From NCBI GenBank assembly GCA_011524615.1, contig WTJZ01000257.1, forward strand, positions 2,847 through 18,401: a stretch of DNA of 15,555 nt, given 5' to 3'. Source of the DNA: Akkermansiaceae bacterium. GTDB taxonomy: Bacteria; Verrucomicrobiota; Verrucomicrobiia; Verrucomicrobiales; Akkermansiaceae. This document shows, piece after piece, positions 1-7,290 of this stretch. The notes below the pieces were generated by a model that was not told the origin of the DNA, searched no databases, and saw nothing but the letters and a program-made list of their open reading frames with translations. The number at the start of each line of letters is the position of its first letter. Positions within the stretch are counted from its first letter, which is position 1. The position numbers were made by a program, and so were the translations under genes.

Positions 1-48
1 AGCGGTTAACCAGACTCAAGACTAAACAAGCTCCAGAATTCTAGAGCC

Positions 49-75
49 AAAAAAAGACCTACATCTGTAGGTCTT
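49..75 (-). terminator. Rho-independent terminator of the HU gene
   Basis: Read on the minus strand, a perfect 9-base stem (AGACCTACA with TGTAGGTCT, 55-63 and 66-74, 2-base loop) is followed at once by a run of T (49-55 on the complement). It begins 34 bases beyond the HU stop codon and in the right orientation to end that transcript. Confidence 0.9.
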
Positions 76-108
76 CTTCGAGTAAATCAATAGAATAGCG
101 CTGTGCTA

Positions 109-384
109 TTAGAGTGCTGCTTTGAGGTTTGATGAAGCCTTGAATCCAACGTTCTTAGACGCTGCGATCTGAAGCTTCTCACCTGTCTTAGGATTACGAC
201 CTTCACGAGCTGGACGCTCACGAACGTCAAAAGTACCAAATCCGATGACCTGTACTTTCTTATCTGACTTGATACCTTCAGCGATTGCGTCAAGTACTGC
301 TGCTACTGCAACTTCTGCTTCCTTCTTGGTGGCACCTTCTCCAAGATTATTGTAAACTGCTTCGATCAACTCGGTTTTGTTCAT
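109..384 (-). CDS. hup: HU-type DNA-binding protein
   Basis: This is a 91-residue histone-like protein of the HU/IHF family, a dimer that bends DNA and compacts the nucleoid. The length is typical of HU. The amino end MNKTELIEAV, the IGFGTF turn (47-52) and the beta-arm tip GRNPKTGE (62-69), with the intercalating proline at 65, are family hallmarks. I chose the ATG at 384 because the family starts with MNK; an in-frame ATG at 405 would add seven unrelated residues. No Shine-Dalgarno sequence precedes it. The gene stands alone, divergent from the ATP synthase operon, with its own terminator at 49-75 and a candidate promoter at 481-509. HU cannot be separated from IHF-like paralogues by sequence reading alone, but the basic arm and length favour HU. 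Confidence 0.95.
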   Translation of the reverse strand: MNKTELIEAVYNNLGEGATKKEAEVAVAAVLDAIAEGIKSDKKVQVIGFGTFDVRERPAREGRNPKTGEKLQIAASKNVGFKASSNLKAAL

Positions 385-480
385 AGTGCGATGATAAAAG
401 ACCAACGATCCTTATGCTGTAAAGGATAAACTCACAAAAAGTGGTCGGCATTCTGTACCTAATGCGTGGAGCAAAAATCC

Positions 481-509
481 TTCATAGGGAACCTATTTAG
501 ATTAATCAA
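481..509 (-). promoter_or_regulatory. Candidate sigma70-type promoter for the HU gene
   Basis: On the minus strand TTGATT (509-504) and TATGAA (486-481) are separated by exactly 17 bases, four of six matches each to the -35 and -10 consensus. Transcription would start near 474, giving a leader of about 90 bases. A second weak pair (TTGTGA and TAAGGA, 17 apart) lies closer to the gene. This is a pattern match only. Confidence 0.35.
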
Positions 510-751
510 AAATACACTAGATTATCATCATAAATAGGAATTCCACTAACCAATACGTAAAAACAAACAGAAACAAAAAACAATCAACAGAATCAAAGAC
601 TAAAAATCCCCCTAAACAGAAAACAAACTTAAGGAAAACGAAGAAAAAACAAAATCGGTTTTGGGGACCAACACGGTAAAATGGTGAGATAAAAATAGAA
701 AAAGCAATAAAATCGCTAAAAAATGTGACATTTCAAGAAGCCTCTCGACTT

Positions 752-767
752 TGTGAAATTTTTCACA
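752..767. promoter_or_regulatory. CRP/FNR-family operator-like palindrome upstream of atpB
   Basis: The sequence is TGTGA, six bases, then TCACA, exactly the symmetric consensus recognised by CRP-type regulators; the palindrome extends one base on each side (751-768). A half-site TGTGA also occurs at 724-728. The centre lies about 69 bases before the atpB ATG, a plausible promoter-proximal position. It could instead be a simple 8-base hairpin in the leader. No regulator gene is in the window. Confidence 0.5.
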
Positions 768-828
768 AATTCGACTTGCTCATTGGGCATGAGCTCACCT
801 ATAGGATTCTCACAGAAATTATTCAGGC

Positions 829-1677
829 ATGAGATTCGCATCATTCATCACCAAGTTCTTCTTGTTCGCTCTACTACTTACACCTGCTGTTGCAGCAGAA
901 GGCGGACACAAGCTCCCTCTCTACGCAGAGAAGATCCCAGGTCTGATCTTCACTAACTCAATGATCATGACATGGCTTGCAGCTGGCGTGCTCATCTTCT
1001 TCGCCCTCTCGGCTTCTAAGAAGATCTCAGTAGTCCCTGAAGGCTTCCAAAACTTCGCTGAATGGGTAGTTGAGTCACTATACGACTTCCTCGAAACCAT
1101 CCTTGGTGATCACCTTGTTAAGAAAACATTCTGGTTCTTCTCATCCATCTTCCTCTTCATCCTAGTTACAAACTGGCTTGCCCTCTTCCCTGGTGTAGGA
1201 ACATTCGGCTTCAACATGGACAGCTCACACCCACTTCCATTCCTTCGTGGTGGTAACGCAGACGTCAACATGACAGCAGCGCTTGGTGTCATCTCATCTC
1301 TCACATGGCTCTTCTGGGCTATCCAAGAAAACGGCATCAAAGGCTTCCTCGCTCACATCTTCGCTCCTAAAGGTGGCGGCAAAGGCGCTATGGCAGTAGT
1401 CATGATCATCGTATTCTTCGTAGTAGGTGTACTCGAAGTAGTTTCAATCGGCATCCGTCCTCTCGCTCTTACGTTCCGTCTCTTCGGTAACATCTACGCT
1501 GGTGAGCAAGCACTCGAAGCACTCCTTGCAATGGTTCCGGGCTTCCTTAAGTTCGCTCCACCTCTTCTCTTCTACTTCATGGAGATCCTTGTTGGATTCA
1601 TCCAAGCACTCGTATTCACCCTCCTCACCGCAGTATTCCTCAACCTCATCTGTGACCACGGTGACGAGCACCACTAA
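829..1677 (+). CDS. atpB: ATP synthase F0 subunit a
   Basis: This is the membrane stator subunit that forms the proton half-channels against the c-ring. The 282 residues show the family signature LTFRLFGNIYAGE with the essential arginine at 217, Glu226 in the same helix, and the conserved glutamine of the last helix at 259 (FIQALVF). About six hydrophobic segments are visible. The first 23 residues resemble a signal peptide (basic start, hydrophobic core, AVAA before EGG), and a longer amino end than in E. coli follows. The carboxyl end is histidine-rich (CDHGDEHH). It is the first gene of the operon; no atpI or atpZ precedes it. No Shine-Dalgarno sequence is present before the ATG. Confidence 0.97.
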   Translation: MRFASFITKFFLFALLLTPAVAAEGGHKLPLYAEKIPGLIFTNSMIMTWLAAGVLIFFALSASKKISVVPEGFQNFAEWVVESLYDFLETILGDHLVKKTFWFFSSIFLFILVTNWLALFPGVGTFGFNMDSSHPLPFLRGGNADVNMTAALGVISSLTWLFWAIQENGIKGFLAHIFAPKGGGKGAMAVVMIIVFFVVGVLEVVSIGIRPLALTFRLFGNIYAGEQALEALLAMVPGFLKFAPPLLFYFMEILVGFIQALVFTLLTAVFLNLICDHGDEHH

Positions 1678-1702
1678 TATCTAAACCCTTTATACCCTTT
1701 CA

Positions 1703-1740
1703 CTTACTTGACCATATGGCGTCATCGCTGTGGGAGTAAG
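1703..1740 (+). other. Imperfect RNA hairpin in the atpB-atpE gap
   Basis: CTTACT (1703-1708) pairs with AGTAAG (1735-1740), and inside it GCG (1719-1721) pairs with CGC (1726-1728) around a TCAT loop, with wobble pairs between. It is weaker than the other hairpins of the operon and is not followed by a T-run, so it is not a terminator. Confidence 0.35.
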
Positions 1741-1772
1741 AGAAACAACCCAAAACAAAACAGAATAACATT

Positions 1773-2012
1773 ATGTTCGAACTATTCAACTTCATCGCAG
1801 CAGCAGTAGAGGCAGCACAAGCAGCTACTCCTTGGCACATCGCAGTAGCAGGTGGTCTTGGTGCTCTTGGCATCGGTCTCCTCGGAATGAAAGCAGCTGA
1901 AGCTACAGGCCGTAACCCTGGTGCAGCTAGCTCAATCCTTACTCTTTCAATCATCCTTGCAGCTCTTATCGAGGGTGTATTCATTATTACTGCACTCGTT
2001 GTAGGACGATAA
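1773..2012 (+). CDS. atpE: ATP synthase F0 subunit c (proteolipid)
   Basis: This 79-residue hairpin protein oligomerises into the rotor ring. Helix 1 is glycine-rich (27-38), the cytoplasmic loop carries the invariant R47-N48-P49 (usually RQP), and helix 2 contains the ion-binding carboxylate Glu67 in ALIEGVF. The position after Glu67 is glycine rather than Ser/Thr, and helix 1 has isoleucine where sodium enzymes have glutamine, so I infer proton coupling. The gene sits in the usual place between atpB and atpF. It has 95- and 92-base gaps on either side, both with hairpins, which may help adjust its expression, since many more c than a copies are needed. No Shine-Dalgarno sequence is visible. 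Confidence 0.97.
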   Translation: MFELFNFIAAAVEAAQAATPWHIAVAGGLGALGIGLLGMKAAEATGRNPGAASSILTLSIILAALIEGVFIITALVVGR

Positions 2013-2025
2013 TTTTAATTATCTT

Positions 2026-2047
2026 TGTGGCTTCGCGAGAAGCCACA
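2026..2047 (+). other. Perfect RNA hairpin with GNRA loop after atpE
   Basis: Nine perfect base pairs (TGTGGCTTC with GAAGCCACA) are capped by GCGA, a GNRA-type tetraloop, so the RNA fold should be very stable. It starts 14 bases after the atpE stop. No T-run follows; instead a C-rich, G-poor stretch leads to atpF. Its position fits a 3' protective or processing structure for atpE message. The stem core is shared with the hairpin at 4700-4719. Confidence 0.75.
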
Positions 2048-2104
2048 CCCCATACCACTTTCCCCACACAAACAAAACTCAGACGCTCTTAACAATCCGC
2101 GATT

Positions 2105-2677
2105 ATGATCCTTGATATCCTAGCAGCAGCTACATCAGAAATCCCTGCACCAACAGGCAACATTGCTACAGACCTTGGTAACACCCTCGTTTACAAGTTT
2201 GGTTTCAACACGCCATTCTTCGTAGCTCAGTGCATTAACTTCATCATCATCGTATTCGTCCTCAAGAAGTTCGCATTCGGTCCACTCGGGACAATGCTTG
2301 CAGAGCGTCGTGAGCGAATCAAAGCAGGTGAAGAAAAGCTCAAGCAAATTGAGATCGACCTAGCTGAAACAGAAAAACGTACAGCAGCAGCTCTTGAAGA
2401 AGCTAACGCAAAAGCGAAAGCAATGATCTCAGAAGCACAAGACAGCGCAGCTAAGCTTGGCGAAGAGAAGACACAAGAAGCGATCGCATCTGCACAACGC
2501 ATCCTTACTAAGGCTGAAGAAGCAGCAAAAGCAGACCGTGAGCAAATGGTTGCAGAACTCAAGGCTGACTTCGGTAAGCTCGTTGCTACAGCAACAGCTA
2601 CAGTAGCAGGTAAGGTCCTCACCGACGCAGACCACGCAACAATCAACGCAGAAGCTCTCAACGTCATCGAGAAGTAA
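2105..2677 (+). CDS. atpF: ATP synthase F0 subunit b
   Basis: This 190-residue protein is the peripheral stalk that holds the F1 head against rotation. A single membrane helix (about 37-55) is followed by FGPLGTMLAERRERI and then a long alanine/glutamate/lysine-rich segment (about 66-170), typical of the right-handed coiled coil of b. Unlike E. coli b, about 36 residues precede the membrane helix, and no internal methionine offers a later start before residue 64, so the extension appears real. Only one b-type gene is present, implying a b homodimer rather than b/b'. The alanine-rich codons create long open frames on the opposite strand that are not genes. Confidence 0.95.
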   Translation: MILDILAAATSEIPAPTGNIATDLGNTLVYKFGFNTPFFVAQCINFIIIVFVLKKFAFGPLGTMLAERRERIKAGEEKLKQIEIDLAETEKRTAAALEEANAKAKAMISEAQDSAAKLGEEKTQEAIASAQRILTKAEEAAKADREQMVAELKADFGKLVATATATVAGKVLTDADHATINAEALNVIEK

Positions 2678-2703
2678 TTCTGACCATCTTTTAGATCACT
2701 CCC

Positions 2704-3096
2704 ATGAAAGTTTCCAAAGCATCAAGAGAATTTGCTACTCGTGCCTTCCGCATGTGCCAAGACAATGGCGTCCTCAATGAGGAAAAGCTCTCTAACGCAA
2801 TCACATTTCTCGGCAAGAATAAGCCAACTGACTACATCGGTGTCCTCACCGCTCTTAAGAAGTTGGTTCGACTCGATCTCGATAAGAGAACAGTAACAGT
2901 CCAGAGTGCTAAGGCACTCTCTGCTGAGGAAACTACCAAACTCCAGGAGTCGATCACCAAAAAGCACGGCGAAAACCTCATCTTTAACTACTCCACATCA
3001 CCAGAACTCATCGGTGGTATCCGTGTTAAAGTCGGCAGCCAGATCTATGACGGATCTGTTCTCGCTAAGATCAACCGCCTCGCTAACTCTATCTAA
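2704..3096 (+). CDS. atpH: ATP synthase F1 subunit delta, short form
   Basis: This subunit links the top of the F1 head to the b stalk. It is identified by its position between atpF and atpA and by its carboxyl-terminal motif: ELIGGIRVKVG (101-111) followed by YDGSVLAKINRL, the classic delta/OSCP ending. At 130 residues it is clearly shorter than the usual 175-180. The carboxyl part is intact, so the shortening falls in the amino-terminal helical domain that binds the alpha subunits. The open frame begins at this ATG only 26 bases after atpF, with no sign of a frameshift upstream. I take it to be a lineage-typical compact form rather than a broken gene. Confidence 0.9.
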   Translation: MKVSKASREFATRAFRMCQDNGVLNEEKLSNAITFLGKNKPTDYIGVLTALKKLVRLDLDKRTVTVQSAKALSAEETTKLQESITKKHGENLIFNYSTSPELIGGIRVKVGSQIYDGSVLAKINRLANSI

Positions 3097-3142
3097 TTCC
3101 CAACCCAACCAATCTTTTACAAAAACTTAAATACGTCCTGCT

Positions 3143-4684
3143 ATGAGCACCATCCTTGAACAACTCGAAAAAGAAATCTCAGGCATCTCTACTGCGGTAG
3201 AAACAGCTAACGTCGGTATCGTACGCGAAATCGGTGACGGTGTAGCTAAGGTAGAAGGCCTCAGCGATGTACAACTCAACGAAATGATCGAGTTCCCAGG
3301 CGGAATCACAGGTCTTGCACTTAACCTTGAAGAAGGTGAAGTTGGTGTTGTACTCCTCGGTGACTACACAACCCTCAAAGAAGGTGACGAGTGTAAGTCA
3401 ACAGGTACTCTCCTTTCTGTACCAGTTGGTGAAAACCTTCTCGGTCGTACAGTTGACGCTCTCGCAGCGCCAATCGACGGAAAAGGTGCTATCGACGCTG
3501 CAGCTCAATACCCTGTAGAAAAGATCGCTCCTGGTATCATTGAGCGTGAGTCTGTATCTGTTCCAGTACAGACAGGTATCATGGCGATCGATGCGATCGT
3601 ACCAATCGGACGTGGTCAGCGTGAGCTTATCATTGGTGACCGTGGTACAGGTAAGACGACTATCGCGATCGACACCATCATCTCACAAGCAAACCAAAAC
3701 AAGGCTGCTGAAGCTGGTAAGCTCGAGAACCACAAGCCTCTTTACTGTATCTACGTTGCGATCGGACAGAAGCGTTCGAACGTTGCTTCTGTAGTGAAGT
3801 CACTCGAAGAAGCTGGAGCTATGGAGTACACAACAGTTGTTGCTGCTACTGCATCTGACCCTGCGACAATGCAGTACCTCGCTCCGTACACAGGTTGTGC
3901 GATTGCTGAGTACCTCATGGACCAAGGTAAAGAGTGTCTCATCGTATTTGATGACCTTTCTAAGCACGCGGTTGCATACCGTCAGATGTCACTCGTTCTT
4001 AAGCGTCCTTCAGGACGTGAGGCTTACCCTGGTGACGTATTCTACCTCCACTCACGCCTTCTTGAGCGTTCTGCACGTCTCTCACAAGCTGCAGGTGGTG
4101 GATCACTTACCGCTCTTCCAATCATTGAGACACAAGCTGGTGACGTATCTGCATACATTCCAACAAACGTGATCTCGATCACAGACGGTCAGATCTTCCT
4201 TGAGACAGACCTCTTCAACCAAGGTATCCGTCCTGCGATCTCAGTAGGTCTCTCGGTATCTCGTGTAGGTGGTGCTGCTCAAACTAAGACAGTGAAGTCA
4301 GTAGCTGGTACTACTAAGCTCGACCTCGCTCAGTACCGTGAGCTTCAGGCATTCGCTCAGTTCGGATCAGACCTCGATGCTTCTACTCAGCGTAAGCTCG
4401 AGCGTGGTGCTCGTATCGTAGAGCTCTTCAAGCAGAACCAATACTCACCACTCTCAATGCAAGAGGAGTCAGTAATCCTCTTCGCTATGCAGAACGGATA
4501 CTTCGACAAGGTTGAAGTAGAAAACGTTCTTCAGTACAAGGCGGACATGATCGAGTTCTTCGCTACCCGTAAGAGCGACGTCATCGACTTCCTCGGTAAC
4601 GAAAAGCCAGACCTTAAGAAGAATAAGGACGCTAAGGCAAAAGTTGCAGCTGCTCTTGACGACTTCGTCGCAGCACAAGGTTAA
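3143..4684 (+). CDS. atpA: ATP synthase F1 subunit alpha
   Basis: The 513 residues are the non-catalytic nucleotide-binding subunit of the F1 hexamer. The P-loop GDRGTGKT is at 165-172, and the signature PAISVGLSVSRVG is at 364-376 with the arginine finger at 374 that completes the neighbouring beta active site. Length is normal for the family. After the P-loop helix there is an extra stretch of about ten residues (roughly 185-198) before YCIYVAIGQK. A comparable insertion is familiar from mitochondrial and alphaproteobacterial alpha subunits but absent in E. coli. The tail (about 487-505) is lysine- and alanine-rich. It lies 46 bases after atpH with no ribosome binding site. Confidence 0.98.
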   Translation: MSTILEQLEKEISGISTAVETANVGIVREIGDGVAKVEGLSDVQLNEMIEFPGGITGLALNLEEGEVGVVLLGDYTTLKEGDECKSTGTLLSVPVGENLLGRTVDALAAPIDGKGAIDAAAQYPVEKIAPGIIERESVSVPVQTGIMAIDAIVPIGRGQRELIIGDRGTGKTTIAIDTIISQANQNKAAEAGKLENHKPLYCIYVAIGQKRSNVASVVKSLEEAGAMEYTTVVAATASDPATMQYLAPYTGCAIAEYLMDQGKECLIVFDDLSKHAVAYRQMSLVLKRPSGREAYPGDVFYLHSRLLERSARLSQAAGGGSLTALPIIETQAGDVSAYIPTNVISITDGQIFLETDLFNQGIRPAISVGLSVSRVGGAAQTKTVKSVAGTTKLDLAQYRELQAFAQFGSDLDASTQRKLERGARIVELFKQNQYSPLSMQEESVILFAMQNGYFDKVEVENVLQYKADMIEFFATRKSDVIDFLGNEKPDLKKNKDAKAKVAAALDDFVAAQG

Positions 4685-4699
4685 TCCCTTCCCCCTCAT

Positions 4700-4719
4700 G
4701 TGGCTCCTCAGGGAGCCAC
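4700..4719 (+). other. Perfect RNA hairpin in the atpA-atpG gap
   Basis: GTGGCTCC (4700-4707) pairs perfectly with GGAGCCAC (4712-4719) around TCAG. It starts 15 bases after the atpA stop and is followed by a C-rich, almost G-free tract, not a T-run. The GTGGCT/AGCCAC core and the C-rich trailer are the same as in the hairpin after atpE. Confidence 0.7.
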
Positions 4720-4758
4720 TCACCCTTTCCCTATCCCCCACATAGATACTTTACCGCA

Positions 4759-5646
4759 ATGGCTAACCTACAAGACATCAGAAGACGTATTAAGTCGGTT
4801 AACAACACAGCTCAGATCACCAAGGCAATGCAGATGGTGGCAGCTGCTAAGATGAAGAAAGCACAAGACCAGGCAATCGCTGGACGTGCATACGCAGACC
4901 GCCTCAATGCTGTTCTAAGCAACCTGAAATCTAACATGGAAGGTCTCGCGCACCCATACCTAGAGGTTCGTGAAGAAGGCAAGCACCTCATTGTTGCCAT
5001 CTCTACGGACAAAGGTCTCTGTGGAGCGATCAATACGCGTCTCCTCAAGAAGATCAATGCTGACCTCCCTGCAGGATCAGACGTCCTCACCATTGGTAAG
5101 AAGCTTCGTGAGCAGTTCAGCAATGCTGGTAATGAGATCGTTGCAGATTACTCAGTGATCGATCCTGTACCATTTGACGCTATCAAAGAGATCGCGGACT
5201 ACGTAGTAGAAGCGTTCACCAGTGGTACATACAACAAGGTTTCCGTCGCGTTCACAAACTTCATTTCAACGCTCGACCAACAACCACACATTTCACAACT
5301 CCTCCCTATCGATCCAAGTAAGCTCGCAGAGAAGCGTGACTACGAAGGTGTAGGCAAAGGTGAAGTCGAAGAAACACAAGCTGTTGAGAAAGAATACACG
5401 TTCGAGCCAAACCCAAATGAGGTTCTCAGCGCCCTTCTCCCACAGTACATCAATTTCCAAGTATACCAAATGCTTGTTGAGGCAAGAGCATCCGAGCACT
5501 CAGCTCGTATGGTGGCAATGAAAGCAGCTACTGATAATGCGAACAACCTCGCAAAGGATCTGAAACTCGAATACAACAAGCTCCGTCAGGCTGCCATTAC
5601 CCAAGAACTCCTCGAGATCACAACGGCTATGAAGGCTATGGAGTAA
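4759..5646 (+). CDS. atpG: ATP synthase F1 subunit gamma
   Basis: This is the central rotor shaft that couples c-ring rotation to the beta subunits. The amino-terminal helix (MANLQDIRRRIKSV, then TKAMQMVAAAKM) and the carboxyl-terminal helix (KLRQAAITQELLEI, 274-287) are the two strands of the coiled coil inserted in the head. GLCGAIN (86-92) is the conserved core of the globular Rossmann-like domain. At 295 residues it is of usual size. A charged loop at about 190-215, rich in glutamate and lysine, lies in the variable region. The 73-base gap to atpD has no hairpin and is AT-rich. Confidence 0.97.
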   Translation: MANLQDIRRRIKSVNNTAQITKAMQMVAAAKMKKAQDQAIAGRAYADRLNAVLSNLKSNMEGLAHPYLEVREEGKHLIVAISTDKGLCGAINTRLLKKINADLPAGSDVLTIGKKLREQFSNAGNEIVADYSVIDPVPFDAIKEIADYVVEAFTSGTYNKVSVAFTNFISTLDQQPHISQLLPIDPSKLAEKRDYEGVGKGEVEETQAVEKEYTFEPNPNEVLSALLPQYINFQVYQMLVEARASEHSARMVAMKAATDNANNLAKDLKLEYNKLRQAAITQELLEITTAMKAME

Positions 5647-5719
5647 TGACTCTCGCCATTCATTTTATCTATTATCATTTTAACAAGCATTATTAATCTT
5701 CCCCCCAATCATTCTTACC

Positions 5720-7189
5720 ATGAGCAATAAAGGAACCATCGTTCAAATCATCGGCGCTGTTGTTGACGCAGACTTCTCAGCAGCTGCTAAACTCCCAGAC
5801 ATCTACAACGCCCTTGAAATCTCTTACGATCTCTTCGGTGAATCAACAAGCCTCATCCTTGAGGTTCAGCAACACCTTGGTGACGGTCGTGTACGTGCAG
5901 TTGCAATGAGCACAACAGACGGTCTTAAGCGTGGAATGGAGATCACTGACACAGGTAAATCAATCCAGGTTCCTGTTGGTGAGCAAGTTCTCGGACGTAT
6001 CTTCAACGTTACAGGTGAACTCGTAGACGACAACGTAGCGCTCGCTGAGCCAGACAAGAAGTCAGAGATCCACCGTGCAGCTCCAGCTCTCGTTGAGCAA
6101 GCTGACAACGCTGAGATTCTTGAAACAGGTATCAAAGTAATCGACCTCGTATGTCCTTTCCTTAAGGGTGGTAAAGTTGGTGCTTTCGGTGGTGCAGGTG
6201 TTGGTAAAACAGTTGTTATCATGGAGCTTATCAACAACATCGCTAAGAACCACGGTGGTTACTCCGTATTCGCTGGTGTAGGTGAGCGTACTCGTGAGGG
6301 TAACGACCTTTACTGGGAGATGATCGAGTCTAACGTAATCGGTGTCGAGCGTGACGCTGACGGTGAGCCAATCATCAACGCTGATGGTACTCCTAAGCTT
6401 GCTGACGGATCTAAGGTAGCTCTCGTATACGGTCAAATGAATGAGCCTCCAGGTGCTCGTCTCCGTGTTGCTCTCTCAGCTCTTACAATGGCTGAGTACT
6501 TCCGTGATGAAGAGAACCAAGACGTACTTCTCTTCGTTGATAACGTATTCCGTTTCTCACAAGCTGGTTCAGAGGTATCTGCTCTTCTCGGACGTACTCC
6601 ATCAGCAGTAGGTTACCAACCAACACTCGCAGAAGAGATGGCTGGTCTCCAAGAGCGTATTACTTCTACTAAGAAGGGATCGATCACGTCACTCCAAGCG
6701 GTATACGTACCTGCGGATGACCTTACTGACCCAGCTCCAGCAAACACCTTCGCTCACCTTGACGCGACTGTTGTACTTGAGCGTGCTCTTGCAGCACAAG
6801 GTCTCTTCCCTGCTATTGACCCTCTCGCATCATCATCTAAGGCTCTCACGCCTGAGATCGTTGGTGAAGAGCACTACGCAATCGCTCGTGGCGTACAGAA
6901 GGTACTCCAGCGTTACAAAGACCTCCAGGACATCATCGCGATTCTCGGTATGGACGAGCTCTCAGACGAAGACCAACTCTCCGTCTACCGTGCTCGTAAG
7001 ATCCAACGTTTCCTCACTCAGCCATTCCACGTGGCAGAAGTATTCAACAACGTACCAGGTGTACTTGTAAAAGTTGAAGACACAGTTGCAGGATTCAAGG
7101 AACTTCTTGAAGGTAAGTGGGACGACGTTCCAGAAGGTAACTTCTACATGCGTGCTGACCTCTCAACCGTTTCACGCGACGCAGAATAA
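5720..7189 (+). CDS. atpD: ATP synthase F1 subunit beta (catalytic)
   Basis: The 489 residues form the catalytic subunit. The P-loop GGAGVGKT is at 157-164, the catalytic glutamate is Glu189 in GVGERTREGND, the Walker B strand is VLLFVDN (269-275), and the rotor-contact DELSDED loop is at 412-418. All key residues are present. Between MIESNVIG (201-208) and KVALVYGQMNEPPG (232-245) there is a charged, glycine- and aspartate-rich loop of about 23 residues, longer than the 10-15 usual at this place; an open loop there should not touch the active site. The protein ends soon after the conserved FYMRADL (476-481 region). Confidence 0.98.
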   Translation: MSNKGTIVQIIGAVVDADFSAAAKLPDIYNALEISYDLFGESTSLILEVQQHLGDGRVRAVAMSTTDGLKRGMEITDTGKSIQVPVGEQVLGRIFNVTGELVDDNVALAEPDKKSEIHRAAPALVEQADNAEILETGIKVIDLVCPFLKGGKVGAFGGAGVGKTVVIMELINNIAKNHGGYSVFAGVGERTREGNDLYWEMIESNVIGVERDADGEPIINADGTPKLADGSKVALVYGQMNEPPGARLRVALSALTMAEYFRDEENQDVLLFVDNVFRFSQAGSEVSALLGRTPSAVGYQPTLAEEMAGLQERITSTKKGSITSLQAVYVPADDLTDPAPANTFAHLDATVVLERALAAQGLFPAIDPLASSSKALTPEIVGEEHYAIARGVQKVLQRYKDLQDIIAILGMDELSDEDQLSVYRARKIQRFLTQPFHVAEVFNNVPGVLVKVEDTVAGFKELLEGKWDDVPEGNFYMRADLSTVSRDAE

Positions 7190-7194
7190 GCTCT

Positions 7195-7242
7195 CTTAGC
7201 TTTTTCAGCCTCGTCCTACGGCCGAGGCTGTCTAAAGCTAAG
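7195..7242 (+). other. Two-part RNA hairpin in the atpD-atpC gap
   Basis: An outer 9-base stem, CTTAGCTTT (7195-7203) with AAAGCTAAG (7234-7242), encloses a small internal loop and then a perfect 8-base stem, CAGCCTCG (7206-7213) with CGAGGCTG (7223-7230), with CC-TAC-GG inside. The only T-run (7201-7205) lies within the structure, so it is not a normal terminator. It sits 5 bases after the atpD stop and 48 before atpC, and could limit epsilon expression or protect the upstream message. Confidence 0.65.
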
Positions 7243-7290
7243 GTAATAACTCCCCATTACCAACCGCTCCTCCCTAATCCATTTTTAGAC

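Larger units (their letters stand above)
385..828. other. Divergent intergenic region between HU and atpB
   Basis: These 444 bases separate two divergent start codons and contain no credible gene. The HU-proximal part (385-540) holds the candidate HU promoter. From about 540 to 720 the plus strand is extremely A-rich: in 541-660 I count 69 A and only 15 T, with several A-tracts, which could act as an upstream promoter element or as curved DNA. The atpB-proximal part holds the palindrome at 752-767. I found no convincing -35/-10 pair for the atp operon; a TAGGAT at 802-807 is the best -10 candidate but lacks a well-spaced -35. Confidence 0.6.

Noticed and set aside
1..48. Sequence before the HU terminator
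   Set aside because: Too short to interpret; no motif or open frame that I could support.
753..956. Short GTG-started frame overlapping the start of atpB
   Set aside because: It starts inside the palindrome and overlaps the AtpB signal peptide region in another frame, with no protein-like features.
2227..2667. 146-codon open frame on the minus strand inside atpF
   Set aside because: It mirrors the alanine/lysine-rich coiled coil of AtpF; its translation is serine/alanine-rich low complexity and the plus-strand gene is certain.
5647..5719. Possible internal promoter in the AT-rich atpG-atpD gap
   Set aside because: Several TA-rich hexamers exist, but none has a matching -35 at proper spacing.
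5866..6436. Two overlapping 124-codon minus-strand frames inside atpD
   Set aside because: Shadows of a strongly conserved gene with biased codons; no recognisable protein motifs.
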